A DNA stretch of 39,473 nt, taken from assembly GCA_022763165.1 (NCBI GenBank), contig JALEGO010000718.1:1-39473 (forward strand), read 5' to 3'. This DNA is from Flavobacteriales bacterium (GTDB taxonomy: Bacteria; Bacteroidota; Bacteroidia; Flavobacteriales_G; JALEGO01). Both the position numbers and the translations under genes were made by a program. Position 1 is the stretch's first letter. Each line of letters starts with the position of its first letter. The notes under the pieces are model-generated. The model had not been told where the DNA came from, made no database searches, and saw only the letters and a program-made list of their open reading frames with translations. Shown here one piece after another: positions 1 through 8,408 of the stretch.

Positions 1-2630
1 ACCCCAGCATCTCCTAATTTGATAACAGCTGTCATTAGACTGTTGATGCCTGCAGTATCAAGAGTAATATCCACGATAAGACTCGGGTCAAGAGCATTAA
101 ATTGTGGCGTCTCACCTTTAGCGTGTGTCAAACCATAGTTTAATAGAATGGCACTCAAATCATTTTGATCTATGAGTCCATCACCATTACAATCCGCATG
201 CTTGTAATCAACGCCATTTACAAAATTCGTACCCCAATCGTTTCCAAACTGCCCTACCCAATTGATAGTAGCATTTGGACGTACAGGACCCGTGCTGCCA
301 TAACCAATTCCAATTGGAAGAATATCAACTATATCCGCAACACCATTGGCATCACAATCTCCTGGCCAGATGGTATCGGACAGATTAATGCATGTTGAGT
401 AATGACAAGAATCAACATCAATAACAGTCACACAATAAGTCCCTTGTCCAAGCGGTAAAACAACGGCTGTGTTTTGACCATTAGACCACTGATAGCTATA
501 TGGCGGATTTCCTCCAAATGGCATTGCAGTCAATGTGTTATTCACAGTGTCATGAGTAATGGTCACTGTTAGATTGCAGCAGTTGGTATCTTGAGCAACA
601 TAAACTGTATCATAAATTGAACAACCATTTGAATCTGTAACATACAAGAGAAACCAATCTTGACTTGGGTCTGGGACAGTATCAATTGTAGCGTTCAACG
701 CATTAGGGTTATTGATCACAATCGCAGGGCCTTGTGCATGGTACCACTGGTACGTGAAAGGCGCTGTACCTCCTACGATACTCAACCCTTGTGACAAATC
801 AATACCAGCTGTATCACATGTGTAGATATAGTGTGATCCTGCTGTTCCATTGTTTTGGAATGCAAAGCCAGAACATGGAGAGACATTCACATTGATACAG
901 GCTGTATCACTACAACTAGCAGTATCCAATACAGTCACACAATACGTGCCCGACACTGGAAACGGACCATGATAAGGTTGAGTCAAAATAGATCCATCAC
1001 TCCAAATGTACGTTGGAAATCCTTGATTTCCGCTCACATGAACCAGCGCGTCATTTGCTGTTGTTTGAGTAATACTATCAATTTTAATTGTGCAATTTAA
1101 CGAACCACAGCCGGTATCCTGAACAACATAGACTGTATCATAAATAGAACAACCATTTGCATCCGTAACGTATAATAAGAACCAATCTTGACTGGGATCC
1201 GGAACAGTATCAACTGTCGCATTAAAAGCCGTATCATTATTTATGACTATTGAGGGCCCTTGGGCATGATACCACTGGTAGGTGAAAGGTGCAGTACCTC
1301 CAACAATGCTCAATCCTTGTGATAGATCGATACCAACTGAATCACAAGTATACACCCAATGACTGCCAGCTGTACCATTATTTTGGAAGGCAAATGAAGA
1401 ACAAGGAGAAGAAGATGTATTTAAGCTATCCTGCAATCTGACAAACGGAATGAGTGTAGAACTGGTAGCAGTGTAAATTGTACAATGACCAGCTACCACA
1501 AAACCACCATTTGTTTCATAACACGTAAATGGATGAAATACCGTGTCGGGGTTTCCAATTAATTGATCATTATATTCGTACAAAAGTCCACCATGGCTGT
1601 CCAACTCAATAATTCCCCCATATTGCCCGGTACTTACAATAATCGAATTGTATGAGCTTGTTTTCACATTCGAAATGGCGTTATGCGATCCGTTTGAGGA
1701 GTTAATCGTTACAATACTATCCAAAACAGTATTTCCTGATTGTATTTTTAGCATTCTAGAAAAATTTCCAGGGCCCCCATTGGATGCGCTAATCACATTC
1801 ACCACTACATCCGAATTAATCTCAATAGCAGATAAAGTAGAATACCCAACACCAGCCTGATTATAGATCTTGTGTGTCAAAGTTGAATCACCATTGCCAT
1901 CCAATTCCAGCACCCAATTGAAATGAGTTTGCCATAAATTACTCGTAACCACTTTTGCAGAAAGTAGGTAATTTCCAGATTGGCTTTGAGATACATACTG
2001 ACTCAAAACACTGTATCCAGGAAACCCATACGACTTGTTAACCAAAACATTCCCAGAAATATCAGTTTTAATAAAAGCAACCTCGTCATATGTACCTGAA
2101 CTGTTTATTCTATTGCAAGTAAAAGCTATGTCCCCGCTTTGAGTAAGAACAGAATGTGAAATACGAACATTGTTACTCCACACGCTACTTAAACTAAGAC
2201 CCAAGGTATTCATTGAAATAAGATTACCATTCTGATCTGTTCTCAAGATTAAACCATCAAAAGTTTGGCCTTGTTGAACAAGTGTTAATACTATTAGATC
2301 ACCATTTGTTGGATCTTCATGAATCCTAGGCCCTTCATACCAACCCAAAACAACTGAACTAGCACTGTAATTATAATCTTTAACCCAAATTGTATCACCA
2401 TTTAAATCCACTCTTGAAATCGTGATATCATTTTGTCCAAATCCAGAAACTCCAACATGAGAATTTGATGATGGAATCATATCGAAATAATGCGACTGTC
2501 CATCTCCTAAGTCATGAAGCTTTTCCCATTGCGCGAAGCCAATCTGAGTAAAGACAAGCATAAGTACTAGAAGGTTTAGCACCTTGCTTAAACCTGTCAT
2601 TTTTAAGTATTTGTTGTTTTCAATTTTCAT
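1..2630 (-). CDS. Secreted multidomain protein with dockerin-like and cohesin-like modules (3' end outside the window)
   Basis: The frame is open from an ATG at 2630 to the window edge, about 876 codons with no stop seen. Residues 12-34 form a signal peptide ending in GFAQ. Residues ~35-400 are beta-rich (VDLNGD-type strands). Two bimodular Ig/SprB-like units follow with a period of 176 residues (Cys410 and Cys586 begin them), with the core SIVGGTAPFTYQWYHAQGP in both. From Trp755 comes a dockerin-like module with two calcium loops (DCDANGVADIVD and DCNGDGLIDQND) separated by a conserved insert. From ~845 a cohesin-like domain starts (DPSLIVDI..VIKLGD) and runs off the window. The module from ~755 onward matches the downstream paralogue ending at 4234 closely at DNA level, so a T9SS sorting domain is expected beyond the edge (inference). 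Probable role: secreted or cell-surface adhesive/scaffold protein; exact function unknown. Confidence 0.85.
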   Translation of the reverse strand, partial: MKIENNKYLKMTGLSKVLNLLVLMLVFTQIGFAQWEKLHDLGDGQSHYFDMIPSSNSHVGVSGFGQNDITISRVDLNGDTIWVKDYNYSASSVVLGWYEGPRIHEDPTNGDLIVLTLVQQGQTFDGLILRTDQNGNLISMNTLGLSLSSVWSNNVRISHSVLTQSGDIAFTCNRINSSGTYDEVAFIKTDISGNVLVNKSYGFPGYSVLSQYVSQSQSGNYLLSAKVVTSNLWQTHFNWVLELDGNGDSTLTHKIYNQAGVGYSTLSAIEINSDVVVNVISASNGGPGNFSRMLKIQSGNTVLDSIVTINSSNGSHNAISNVKTSSYNSIIVSTGQYGGIIELDSHGGLLYEYNDQLIGNPDTVFHPFTCYETNGGFVVAGHCTIYTATSSTLIPFVRLQDSLNTSSSPCSSFAFQNNGTAGSHWVYTCDSVGIDLSQGLSIVGGTAPFTYQWYHAQGPSIVINNDTAFNATVDTVPDPSQDWFLLYVTDANGCSIYDTVYVVQDTGCGSLNCTIKIDSITQTTANDALVHVSGNQGFPTYIWSDGSILTQPYHGPFPVSGTYCVTVLDTASCSDTACINVNVSPCSGFAFQNNGTAGSHYIYTCDTAGIDLSQGLSIVGGTAPFTYQWYHAQGPAIVINNPNALNATIDTVPDPSQDWFLLYVTDSNGCSIYDTVYVAQDTNCCNLTVTITHDTVNNTLTAMPFGGNPPYSYQWSNGQNTAVVLPLGQGTYCVTVIDVDSCHYSTCINLSDTIWPGDCDANGVADIVDILPIGIGYGSTGPVRPNATINWVGQFGNDWGTNFVNGVDYKHADCNGDGLIDQNDLSAILLNYGLTHAKGETPQFNALDPSLIVDITLDTAGINSLMTAVIKLGDAG
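583..1408 (-). repeat. Tandem ~528-bp intragenic repeat (Ig/SprB-like modules)
   Basis: Two copies of a bimodular unit lie 528 bp apart inside the gene starting at 2630. The best conserved halves are about 583-880 and 1111-1408, each encoding a ~98-residue module from FAFQNNGTAGSH to SQDWFLLYVTD..GCSIYDTVYV. The second halves are more diverged and look like SprB-type repeats (GTYCVTVLD..C). This is typical of modular T9SS-secreted surface proteins. Confidence 0.7.
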
Positions 2631-2639
2631 AATGATACT

Positions 2640-2690
2640 TTTTCTACATTACAAATATTCAAAGTAATCTGTTCTCAAAAAAATACATTT
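2640..2690 (-). promoter_or_regulatory. Candidate promoter of the first secreted-protein gene, shared with its paralogue
   Basis: A 19-base block at 2640-2658 is identical to 6840-6858 upstream of the paralogue. A second block, 7 A residues then N and TACATTT on the plus strand (ending 2690), recurs at 6890 with the same 32-bp offset. Read on the minus strand the first block contains ATATTTGTAATG, which resembles the Bacteroidota -7 box (TAnnTTTG, first base not matching). Preservation of both blocks and their spacing suggests a promoter or operator rather than chance. Confidence 0.35.
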
Positions 2691-2762
2691 TACAACTATT
2701 ATACATTTTTTATTATATTTATATAATTAATTATCAATTATTTAATTATAAAATAATACAAT

Positions 2763-4175
2763 ATTTTTAACTCAAAAGGCATAGAAATACTTAGGAAATT
2801 TGACAATATCCAGTTCAAAAAGCTCGGAAAATACATCAGATCAGAGTACTTTGGAGTAAATTCTTCACTTCAAAAACTACACGAGATTGTAGCATCACAT
2901 TTCCCAAGACTCCACCTTCTTCCAAAAAAGGAACTATTGTTTCATCAAATATTCAACGAACCATATGATAACACTAAGTTGCACCTCACTTTGAGTCGCT
3001 ACTATAAGACTATTGAGAACTTTTTATCACACGAGACTTTAATGGCTGATGAAGTACTAAGCAACCTTTTGACACTGGAGTCGCTTAAAACCTTTGATTC
3101 CGAAAAACACTTTTCTGGGAAGAAAAAAGCCATTCAAAAAAACTTGCAAAACCGCGACATACCTTCAAACGTGCGTTTGTACGGCAAACTTACTCTAGAG
3201 GAAAAGTCCTTTGAATACTTTAGCCGACTTCAAAAGCCAGAATCCGTTCAGGATCTTCAAGAGCTGTACGATAGTATTGATGAGCACTTTCTTTATCTAA
3301 AACTTAAATATGCTTGTGAATTATTGTCCAGAAAACAAATATTAGATCAAACCTTTGACCTTTCCTTTTTGGATGCCATTTTGGATTATGGAGCCCAAAA
3401 TTTCAGCCAAGAAAGCAAGCCTTTGATTTATGGTTTTTATCGCTTAGTGGAGCTCGTTATGCATAATAGAGACACGGATTTTAAGTTTTTAAAAACCTTT
3501 GTGCAAAGCAAAGCCTTCAATACATCTGACAAAAGAGTAATCTATGGTTTTCTCATTAATTTTTGCATTAGGATGTCCAATCTAGGTAATGTAATTTATC
3601 TAGAGGAGTTATTCTCAATCTACGTGCAGCTTATTGATGAAGGTCTTCTTGTCCAAAACAACAAATTGTATTTATATGATTACAAAAATGTTGCAACAAC
3701 GGCCATCCGACTTAAAAAGTTCGATTGGGTTAAGGCCTTTACAGAAAACTACACAAATTACATCCCGCACAAGGATCGCCCATCTGCTTTAGCCTATAAT
3801 TTGGCGAGAATTGATTTTTATCAAGAAAAATACAAATCAGCCATTCGCGTATTATCTGGAGTAGATTACTCTGATCTTTACTACGAACTTGGCTCAAGAA
3901 GTTTAATCATCAAAATTTATTTTGAACTGGACGATTATAGCCTTTTCGAAGCCAACTGCAATTCATTCAAAATCTTTTTAAAACGACTTAAAATTGGCTC
4001 AGAATATCAAAGAAAAATCTACAATAACTTTATAAAACACAGCATTCGATTATTCAAAATCAAAGAAGGCAATACTAAAAGTAAATCTCAATGGATTGAG
4101 GAAATTCAAAAGACTCAAGAGATCGCTGACCGCACATGGGTTTTAGAAAAGATGGAAACCCTAAAAGAACCTTAG
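2763..4175 (+). CDS. 470-residue helical protein of unknown function, paralogue 1 (non-canonical start)
   Basis: I do not recognise a named function; from memory, proteins of this pattern are annotated as hypothetical across Bacteroidota. The protein is alpha-helical, probably a TPR-like solenoid, with no signal peptide or membrane segment. It aligns over its whole length with the gene at 6983, e.g. YLYDYKNVATTAIR with HLYDFKNISTVALR. The first usual start is a TTG at 2937, but the frame is open upstream to a stop at 2754, and that stretch encodes residues matching the paralogue N-terminus (YIRSEYFG with FIHSDYFS). Aligning the copies puts the start at ATT 2763, giving exactly 470 residues, like paralogue 2. 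There is no ATG, GTG or TTG between 2754 and 2937 in frame. The gene is convergent with the secreted-protein gene ending at 4234 and divergent from the one starting at 2630. It is either a rare ATT start or a copy that has lost its start. Confidence 0.75.
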   Translation: MFNSKGIEILRKFDNIQFKKLGKYIRSEYFGVNSSLQKLHEIVASHFPRLHLLPKKELLFHQIFNEPYDNTKLHLTLSRYYKTIENFLSHETLMADEVLSNLLTLESLKTFDSEKHFSGKKKAIQKNLQNRDIPSNVRLYGKLTLEEKSFEYFSRLQKPESVQDLQELYDSIDEHFLYLKLKYACELLSRKQILDQTFDLSFLDAILDYGAQNFSQESKPLIYGFYRLVELVMHNRDTDFKFLKTFVQSKAFNTSDKRVIYGFLINFCIRMSNLGNVIYLEELFSIYVQLIDEGLLVQNNKLYLYDYKNVATTAIRLKKFDWVKAFTENYTNYIPHKDRPSALAYNLARIDFYQEKYKSAIRVLSGVDYSDLYYELGSRSLIIKIYFELDDYSLFEANCNSFKIFLKRLKIGSEYQRKIYNNFIKHSIRLFKIKEGNTKSKSQWIEEIQKTQEIADRTWVLEKMETLKEP

Positions 4176-4183
4176 TGCAAAAA

Positions 4184-4215
4184 AGAAAAGCCCCTTTGAA
4201 TAAAGGAGCTTTTCT
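4184..4215. terminator. Bidirectional terminator between convergent genes
   Basis: Arms 4184-4197 and 4202-4215 pair over 14 positions with one mismatch (AGAAAAGC pairs with GCTTTTCT at the base) around a 4-base loop. T-rich or A-rich flanks lie on both sides. It sits between the stop codons at 4175 (+) and 4234 (-), so it can serve both. Confidence 0.7.
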
Positions 4216-4233
4216 GAAATGAACTTAAATAAT

Positions 4234-6804
4234 TTATTCTAAAATCAACTTCTTGTGAATCATTTGTTCATCACCAACAATGATCACATTGTAAATTCCA
4301 TTTTCAAGATGATCAACAGAAATGATATTCTCATCTGTAGCTTGAAATTGTAGAACCGCTTGACCAATCGCATTGTAGATATACACATCGGCTATTTGCA
4401 TATTGGTGGTGAGTCTGATGACATCTTTAGCTGGATTGGGGTAGAGCATAACATCCATATTTTCCTGGTAATCAGAGATTCCAAGCGCTGGATCATCTGT
4501 AATTACAATAGAATCATTGATTAAATTAACATTGACAATTGATTCATCATTGGAAATGATTCTAACATTGGATAACATCAATTTAAGTGTTTCGTAAATT
4601 GTTTGCTTACCTGTTAAATCGTCAATTGTAAAGATCTCAATTGAAGCTATTTCGCCCATCCCTGAATTGTTCGCTTGATCAGTTCTAGTTAACCCAACAT
4701 CAACTCTACCTGCACTTGGTAAATTCTTATCAAGAGCAATCATGTTACCAGGATTGCTTATGTTTCCGAGCCATGAGTTGTTATAACTTACAGTTACAGA
4801 ACTTGTATCAATCAATGCTGGGTCGTAATTTAAGGAGAATGTAACTCCATAAATATTATTTGCAGCTTGAACATTATCACCTAGTTTTACAGAAGCCGTT
4901 ACTAAGGCATTTTCACCAATCGTATCCGCTGTTACATCAACAATCAAACTTGGATTACTCATGATAAAATCCTCACTTCCCTCTCCTTTTGAATGTGTCA
5001 AGCCGTAGTTGAGCAAGATCGCACTCAAATCATTTTGATCAACAATACCATTACCGTCACAGTCAGCATGTTTGTAATCAGCACCCGTGATGATTGAAGT
5101 CCCCCAATCTGTAGCCGGCTGCCCGACCCATGTTAAAGAAGCATTTGATCTCACTGGACCTGTTGAGCCATATGCAATACCGATAGGCAAAATATCAATA
5201 ATGCTTGCAATTCCATCTGAATTCGCATCACCTGGCCACACATCGTACGTACAACTTGTATCTAAGACTACAGTATCATGAGCCACGCAACCATTAGCAT
5301 CTGTTACTGTGAGGTAGACCGGAGAAACCGTAGTACAAACAGTCGCTATCGGATTTGAGGCTGTTGTATCATCCAAAGATCCGCAGGTGCCATTAAATGA
5401 CCATTCATATGTGTAAGGAAGTGTACCACCAGTGGCTGTAGGAGACCCTCCCAATTGTGCTGTGTAACCCAAAAGAGAGCTATTTACACAAAGCGTATCG
5501 TTAGCAGCAGCAGCAGCTACTAAATTACAAGGAACTTGATTTACGCAAGTAGTGTCCAAAATAACTGTATCATGAGCCACACAACCATTAGCATCCGTTA
5601 CTGTGAGGTAGACCGGAGAAATAGAAGTACAAACCGTTGCAATAGGATTTGCGGCTGTTGTATCATCTAAAGACCCACAAGAACCATTGAATGACCACTC
5701 ATATGTATAAGGAAGTGTGCCGCCAGTCGCTGTTGGCGATCCTCCTAATTGCGCTGTGTAACCGAAAAGAGAACCATTAACGCATAGTGTGTCTTGTGCA
5801 GCTGCAGCAACAGTAATGTTACATGCCGCAGGATTAGGGAATCTATATACACCTTCAGATCCTGACGGAGACCCATAGTCTGTCCCAATATAAATATACT
5901 TTTCGGTTACGTCAAAGCTTGTTATTGTGTCCTGAAAAAATGGGATTGAATTCCAGGAATTCCCTCCATCAAGAGTGTAAAACACATCAGCACCAGTGAA
6001 AGTTCCATCACATGCAGCGATGAAAAGCTCATCTTCATCTGTCGAAGCCATTTGTTCATTTTTCCTTGGGAAATTATTTGGCAACATCCATAGGACTGGC
6101 TGATTCGTTGAAGCATTCCAGGCAGAACCATTATTAGAAGATATGTACAATACAGAGTTGGGATCATCACTCAAAATGTAAGTTTTATTGTCATCATGAT
6201 GCAATCCCCTAACACCTCCAGAGTTTACCGATGTCCAACTCGCTCCATTATCATTGGAAATTTGACAATCAGTCGCATACAATCCTCCGATCAATGTATT
6301 GGTATTATGATTTTTTTCAATATGTGAAATATCGTTGGGTGTAGTGATACTGCTCCAGGTTAAACCTTGATCAGCTGTTCGAAAAATATGATTCGCGGAA
6401 CTGTGGTGGAATAAAGCTACCAAAGTATTAGGATCCTCAACGAGCAAATCTATTGTAAAGCCACCACCACCAGGCCAACCCAAGTTAATCCCTGCAGAGG
6501 ACCATGTTGAGCCTCCATCACTAGTTTTATATATTTCTCCAATATTACTAACAACAAAGCCAATATTTGCATCTATAAACTCCGCTTGTAACAAGGATCC
6601 ATTAATCGTTCCAGCTGGAGCTAAAACACTCCAATTATCACCATAATCAGATGTGAAATGGATAACGTTCGGTCCAAAGGCCCAACCTAAGCTGTCCAAA
6701 AAAGTTACCTCACTGGTGTTGTCCACAAGTATCTGTGAGAACTGAGCCTTCAGTCCCTGGACAGCCAATAGTACGGTAAGAGTAAGTATTAGTTTTGTCT
6801 TCAT
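4234..6804 (-). CDS. T9SS-secreted Asp-box protein with dockerin-like, cohesin-like and sorting domains
   Basis: Start chosen at ATG 6804 (856 residues): it is followed at once by signal peptide MKTKLILTLTVLLAVQGLKA, whereas the upstream alternative at 6831 is a TTG that lengthens the leader. Residues ~25-320 carry at least five BNR/Asp-box-like motifs (SDGGSTW, ADQGLTW, NDNGASW, SNNGSAW, LDGGNSW), as in sialidase/sortilin-like propellers. Two nearly identical 98-residue Ig-like modules start at Cys328 and Cys426. A dockerin-like module from Trp523 has calcium loops DANSDGIASIID and DCDGNGIVDQND. A cohesin-like domain spans ~620-760 (VKLGDN..YGVTFSLNYDPALID). The last ~75 residues are a type A T9SS sorting domain (LYPNPAKDVI..VYIYNAIGQ..NGIYNVII). 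It is probably surface-bound or released; the ligand is unknown. Dockerin and cohesin assignments are by pattern only. Confidence 0.9.
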   Translation of the reverse strand: MKTKLILTLTVLLAVQGLKAQFSQILVDNTSEVTFLDSLGWAFGPNVIHFTSDYGDNWSVLAPAGTINGSLLQAEFIDANIGFVVSNIGEIYKTSDGGSTWSSAGINLGWPGGGGFTIDLLVEDPNTLVALFHHSSANHIFRTADQGLTWSSITTPNDISHIEKNHNTNTLIGGLYATDCQISNDNGASWTSVNSGGVRGLHHDDNKTYILSDDPNSVLYISSNNGSAWNASTNQPVLWMLPNNFPRKNEQMASTDEDELFIAACDGTFTGADVFYTLDGGNSWNSIPFFQDTITSFDVTEKYIYIGTDYGSPSGSEGVYRFPNPAACNITVAAAAQDTLCVNGSLFGYTAQLGGSPTATGGTLPYTYEWSFNGSCGSLDDTTAANPIATVCTSISPVYLTVTDANGCVAHDTVILDTTCVNQVPCNLVAAAAANDTLCVNSSLLGYTAQLGGSPTATGGTLPYTYEWSFNGTCGSLDDTTASNPIATVCTTVSPVYLTVTDANGCVAHDTVVLDTSCTYDVWPGDANSDGIASIIDILPIGIAYGSTGPVRSNASLTWVGQPATDWGTSIITGADYKHADCDGNGIVDQNDLSAILLNYGLTHSKGEGSEDFIMSNPSLIVDVTADTIGENALVTASVKLGDNVQAANNIYGVTFSLNYDPALIDTSSVTVSYNNSWLGNISNPGNMIALDKNLPSAGRVDVGLTRTDQANNSGMGEIASIEIFTIDDLTGKQTIYETLKLMLSNVRIISNDESIVNVNLINDSIVITDDPALGISDYQENMDVMLYPNPAKDVIRLTTNMQIADVYIYNAIGQAVLQFQATDENIISVDHLENGIYNVIIVGDEQMIHKKLILE
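5236..5823 (-). repeat. Two nearly identical 294-bp tandem repeats within the secreted-protein gene
   Basis: Copies lie at about 5530-5823 and 5236-5529. Each encodes a 98-residue Cys-bounded Ig-like module. The stretch YTAQLGGSPTATGGTLPYTY is identical in both, with only scattered differences elsewhere. Such high identity suggests recent duplication or ongoing gene conversion, and the copy number could vary between strains. Confidence 0.85.
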
Positions 6805-6839
6805 ATCAATATAATTTAGGGTTGTTTTCAAATTTTCGC

Positions 6840-6890
6840 TTTTCTACATTACAAATATGACCACTATTACTTGGTAAAAAAATTACATTT
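6840..6890 (-). promoter_or_regulatory. Candidate promoter of the second secreted-protein gene
   Basis: It holds the same two blocks as 2640-2690: an identical 19-mer at 6840-6858 and an A-run followed by TACATTT ending at 6890, with the same 32-bp offset. On the minus strand the -7-like element reads CATATTTG, about 40 bp upstream of the chosen ATG at 6804. Confidence 0.35.
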
Positions 6891-6969
6891 AATCAAATTT
6901 GTATGAAAATAATAAAACATTTTTGACACAATTATTGTGTAATTTATTAATAAACAATTATTTGTAAAA

Positions 6970-6977
6970 TACATTTG
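6970..6977 (+). promoter_or_regulatory. Consensus -7 box (TACATTTG) abutting the start codon of the 470-residue gene
   Basis: TACATTTG fits the Bacteroidota TAnnTTTG consensus and ends 5 bases before the TTG start at 6983. An in-frame TAA at 6965-6967 prevents any earlier start. The geometry predicts transcription starting at or next to the start codon, i.e. a leaderless mRNA. No TTG was found at the ideal -33 distance, which lowers confidence. Confidence 0.4.
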
Positions 6978-6982
6978 TAGTA

Positions 6983-8395
6983 TTGAAAAACAAAAAAATT
7001 ATCAAAATATTACAACAATTGAGTCATGAGGATGTAAAAGAACTTAGCAAATTCATACATTCTGACTATTTTTCCTGCCCAAAATTAGCTCGAAAACTCT
7101 ATGATACCATAATCAGATACTACCCAAATTTTAAAGAAAGTTTAATCAATAAAGAGCGAATATGGGCCAAGCTTTTTGACGAGCATTATAATGATCAAAA
7201 AATGAGGCTGCTTACCAGTGATTTATACAGGCAAGTTGAGCACTTTTTGATCTACCAATCTTTAAAAAAAGATAACCTTTTACAAGATCAGTTACTTATC
7301 AAACGAATCGGTCAGATGAACCTTCCTTCTGCATTCCAATCCACACTAAACAGCCAGAAAAAAAAGCAAAAAAACTCAGGTTATGGTCAAATTGAATTAC
7401 TACACAGCAATCTGATAATAGAAGAAGAGACTTTTGAATTCAAATCAAGAACAGAACCTCAATCTTCGATTCAAAACCTTCAGCGGATTTCAGACCTTAC
7501 TGATGAGTATTTTCTTTCCATGCAATTAAAATATTCATGCGAACTCTTAAACAGAGAGAAAATACTTTCGCAAAGCTACGAATATGAATTGATCAATGAA
7601 TTGATCACATTTATCCCAACGTCAAGTTATATCGATGTTCCTTTAATTCATTCCTACTATCACATATTCTTAATGCTAAAAACTGACGATGAACGGGAGT
7701 TTTTTTATCTGAAAGACAAACTGACCGAGTACCTAATGGTATTGAATTCAAAAGAACTGAGAGACATCTATGTTTTCCTACTTAACTATTGCATTCAACA
7801 ATCAAACAAAGGCAATGCGAAGTACCTTAAAGAGCTTTTTGATTTATACAAGATTCTTCTGGATCATCGTATTATAATTGAGGGTAATTACATGCACCTC
7901 TATGATTTCAAAAACATTTCCACCGTAGCATTGCGTGTGAAAGCATACAACTGGATTTCAAACTTCACTAATGAATACACACCTTATTTAAGTCTTCAAT
8001 ATAGAGAAAGCGCCATTGCCTTTAACATGGCCCGAATTAGTTATCAGAAAGGCGCATTAAAAGAAGCCACGAAATTTTTATTAAACGTAGACTTCGCAGA
8101 TACATATTATGAGATTGGTGCGAGATCTCTTCTTATTAAAATCTTTTTTGAGGAGGATAATTATGACCTTTTCATAGCCAATGTTAATTCTTTCAAACAA
8201 TACATTGACAGAAACAAATCTGTAACAGACCATCAAAACAAGCTACATTCCAATTTTTTGAAATGGATCAAGCGGCTTTATAAAGTGAAAGAGGGTAAGC
8301 GAAGAAATTTTCGAAAATGGCATGATGAATTTAGAAATGACATTTTAATTGCTGACAAAACTTGGCTGGAAGACAAATTCGTAGAATTATCTTAA
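6983..8395 (+). CDS. 470-residue helical protein of unknown function, paralogue 2
   Basis: This is a full-length paralogue of the gene at 2763-4175, with identical length. The start is TTG 6983: an in-frame stop at 6965 blocks extension, and the next Met is residue ~73, inside the conserved region. It is a helix-rich soluble protein with no signal peptide. Conserved features shared by both copies include an N-terminal FI.SDYF-type motif, a QLKYSCELL segment and a C-terminal KVKEG..R..W motif. It is followed 13 bp downstream by the TPR/HTH regulator at 8409, so the two are probably cotranscribed. It is divergent from the T9SS protein starting at 6804. The repeated pairing with such a secreted protein suggests a functional link (inference). 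No catalytic motif is visible. Confidence 0.85.
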   Translation: MKNKKIIKILQQLSHEDVKELSKFIHSDYFSCPKLARKLYDTIIRYYPNFKESLINKERIWAKLFDEHYNDQKMRLLTSDLYRQVEHFLIYQSLKKDNLLQDQLLIKRIGQMNLPSAFQSTLNSQKKKQKNSGYGQIELLHSNLIIEEETFEFKSRTEPQSSIQNLQRISDLTDEYFLSMQLKYSCELLNREKILSQSYEYELINELITFIPTSSYIDVPLIHSYYHIFLMLKTDDEREFFYLKDKLTEYLMVLNSKELRDIYVFLLNYCIQQSNKGNAKYLKELFDLYKILLDHRIIIEGNYMHLYDFKNISTVALRVKAYNWISNFTNEYTPYLSLQYRESAIAFNMARISYQKGALKEATKFLLNVDFADTYYEIGARSLLIKIFFEEDNYDLFIANVNSFKQYIDRNKSVTDHQNKLHSNFLKWIKRLYKVKEGKRRNFRKWHDEFRNDILIADKTWLEDKFVELS

Positions 8396-8408
8396 TTTTT
8401 GACTCAAG

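Noticed and set aside
165-1860. Several plus-strand frames of 60-81 codons in the first 2 kb
   Set aside because: They are antisense to the continuous minus-strand secreted-protein frame that starts at 2630 and runs off the window.
5236-5823. Repeats considered as a CRISPR array or mobile element
   Set aside because: There are only two long copies, in frame within a coding sequence, with no spacers, inverted ends or transposase; they are protein modules.
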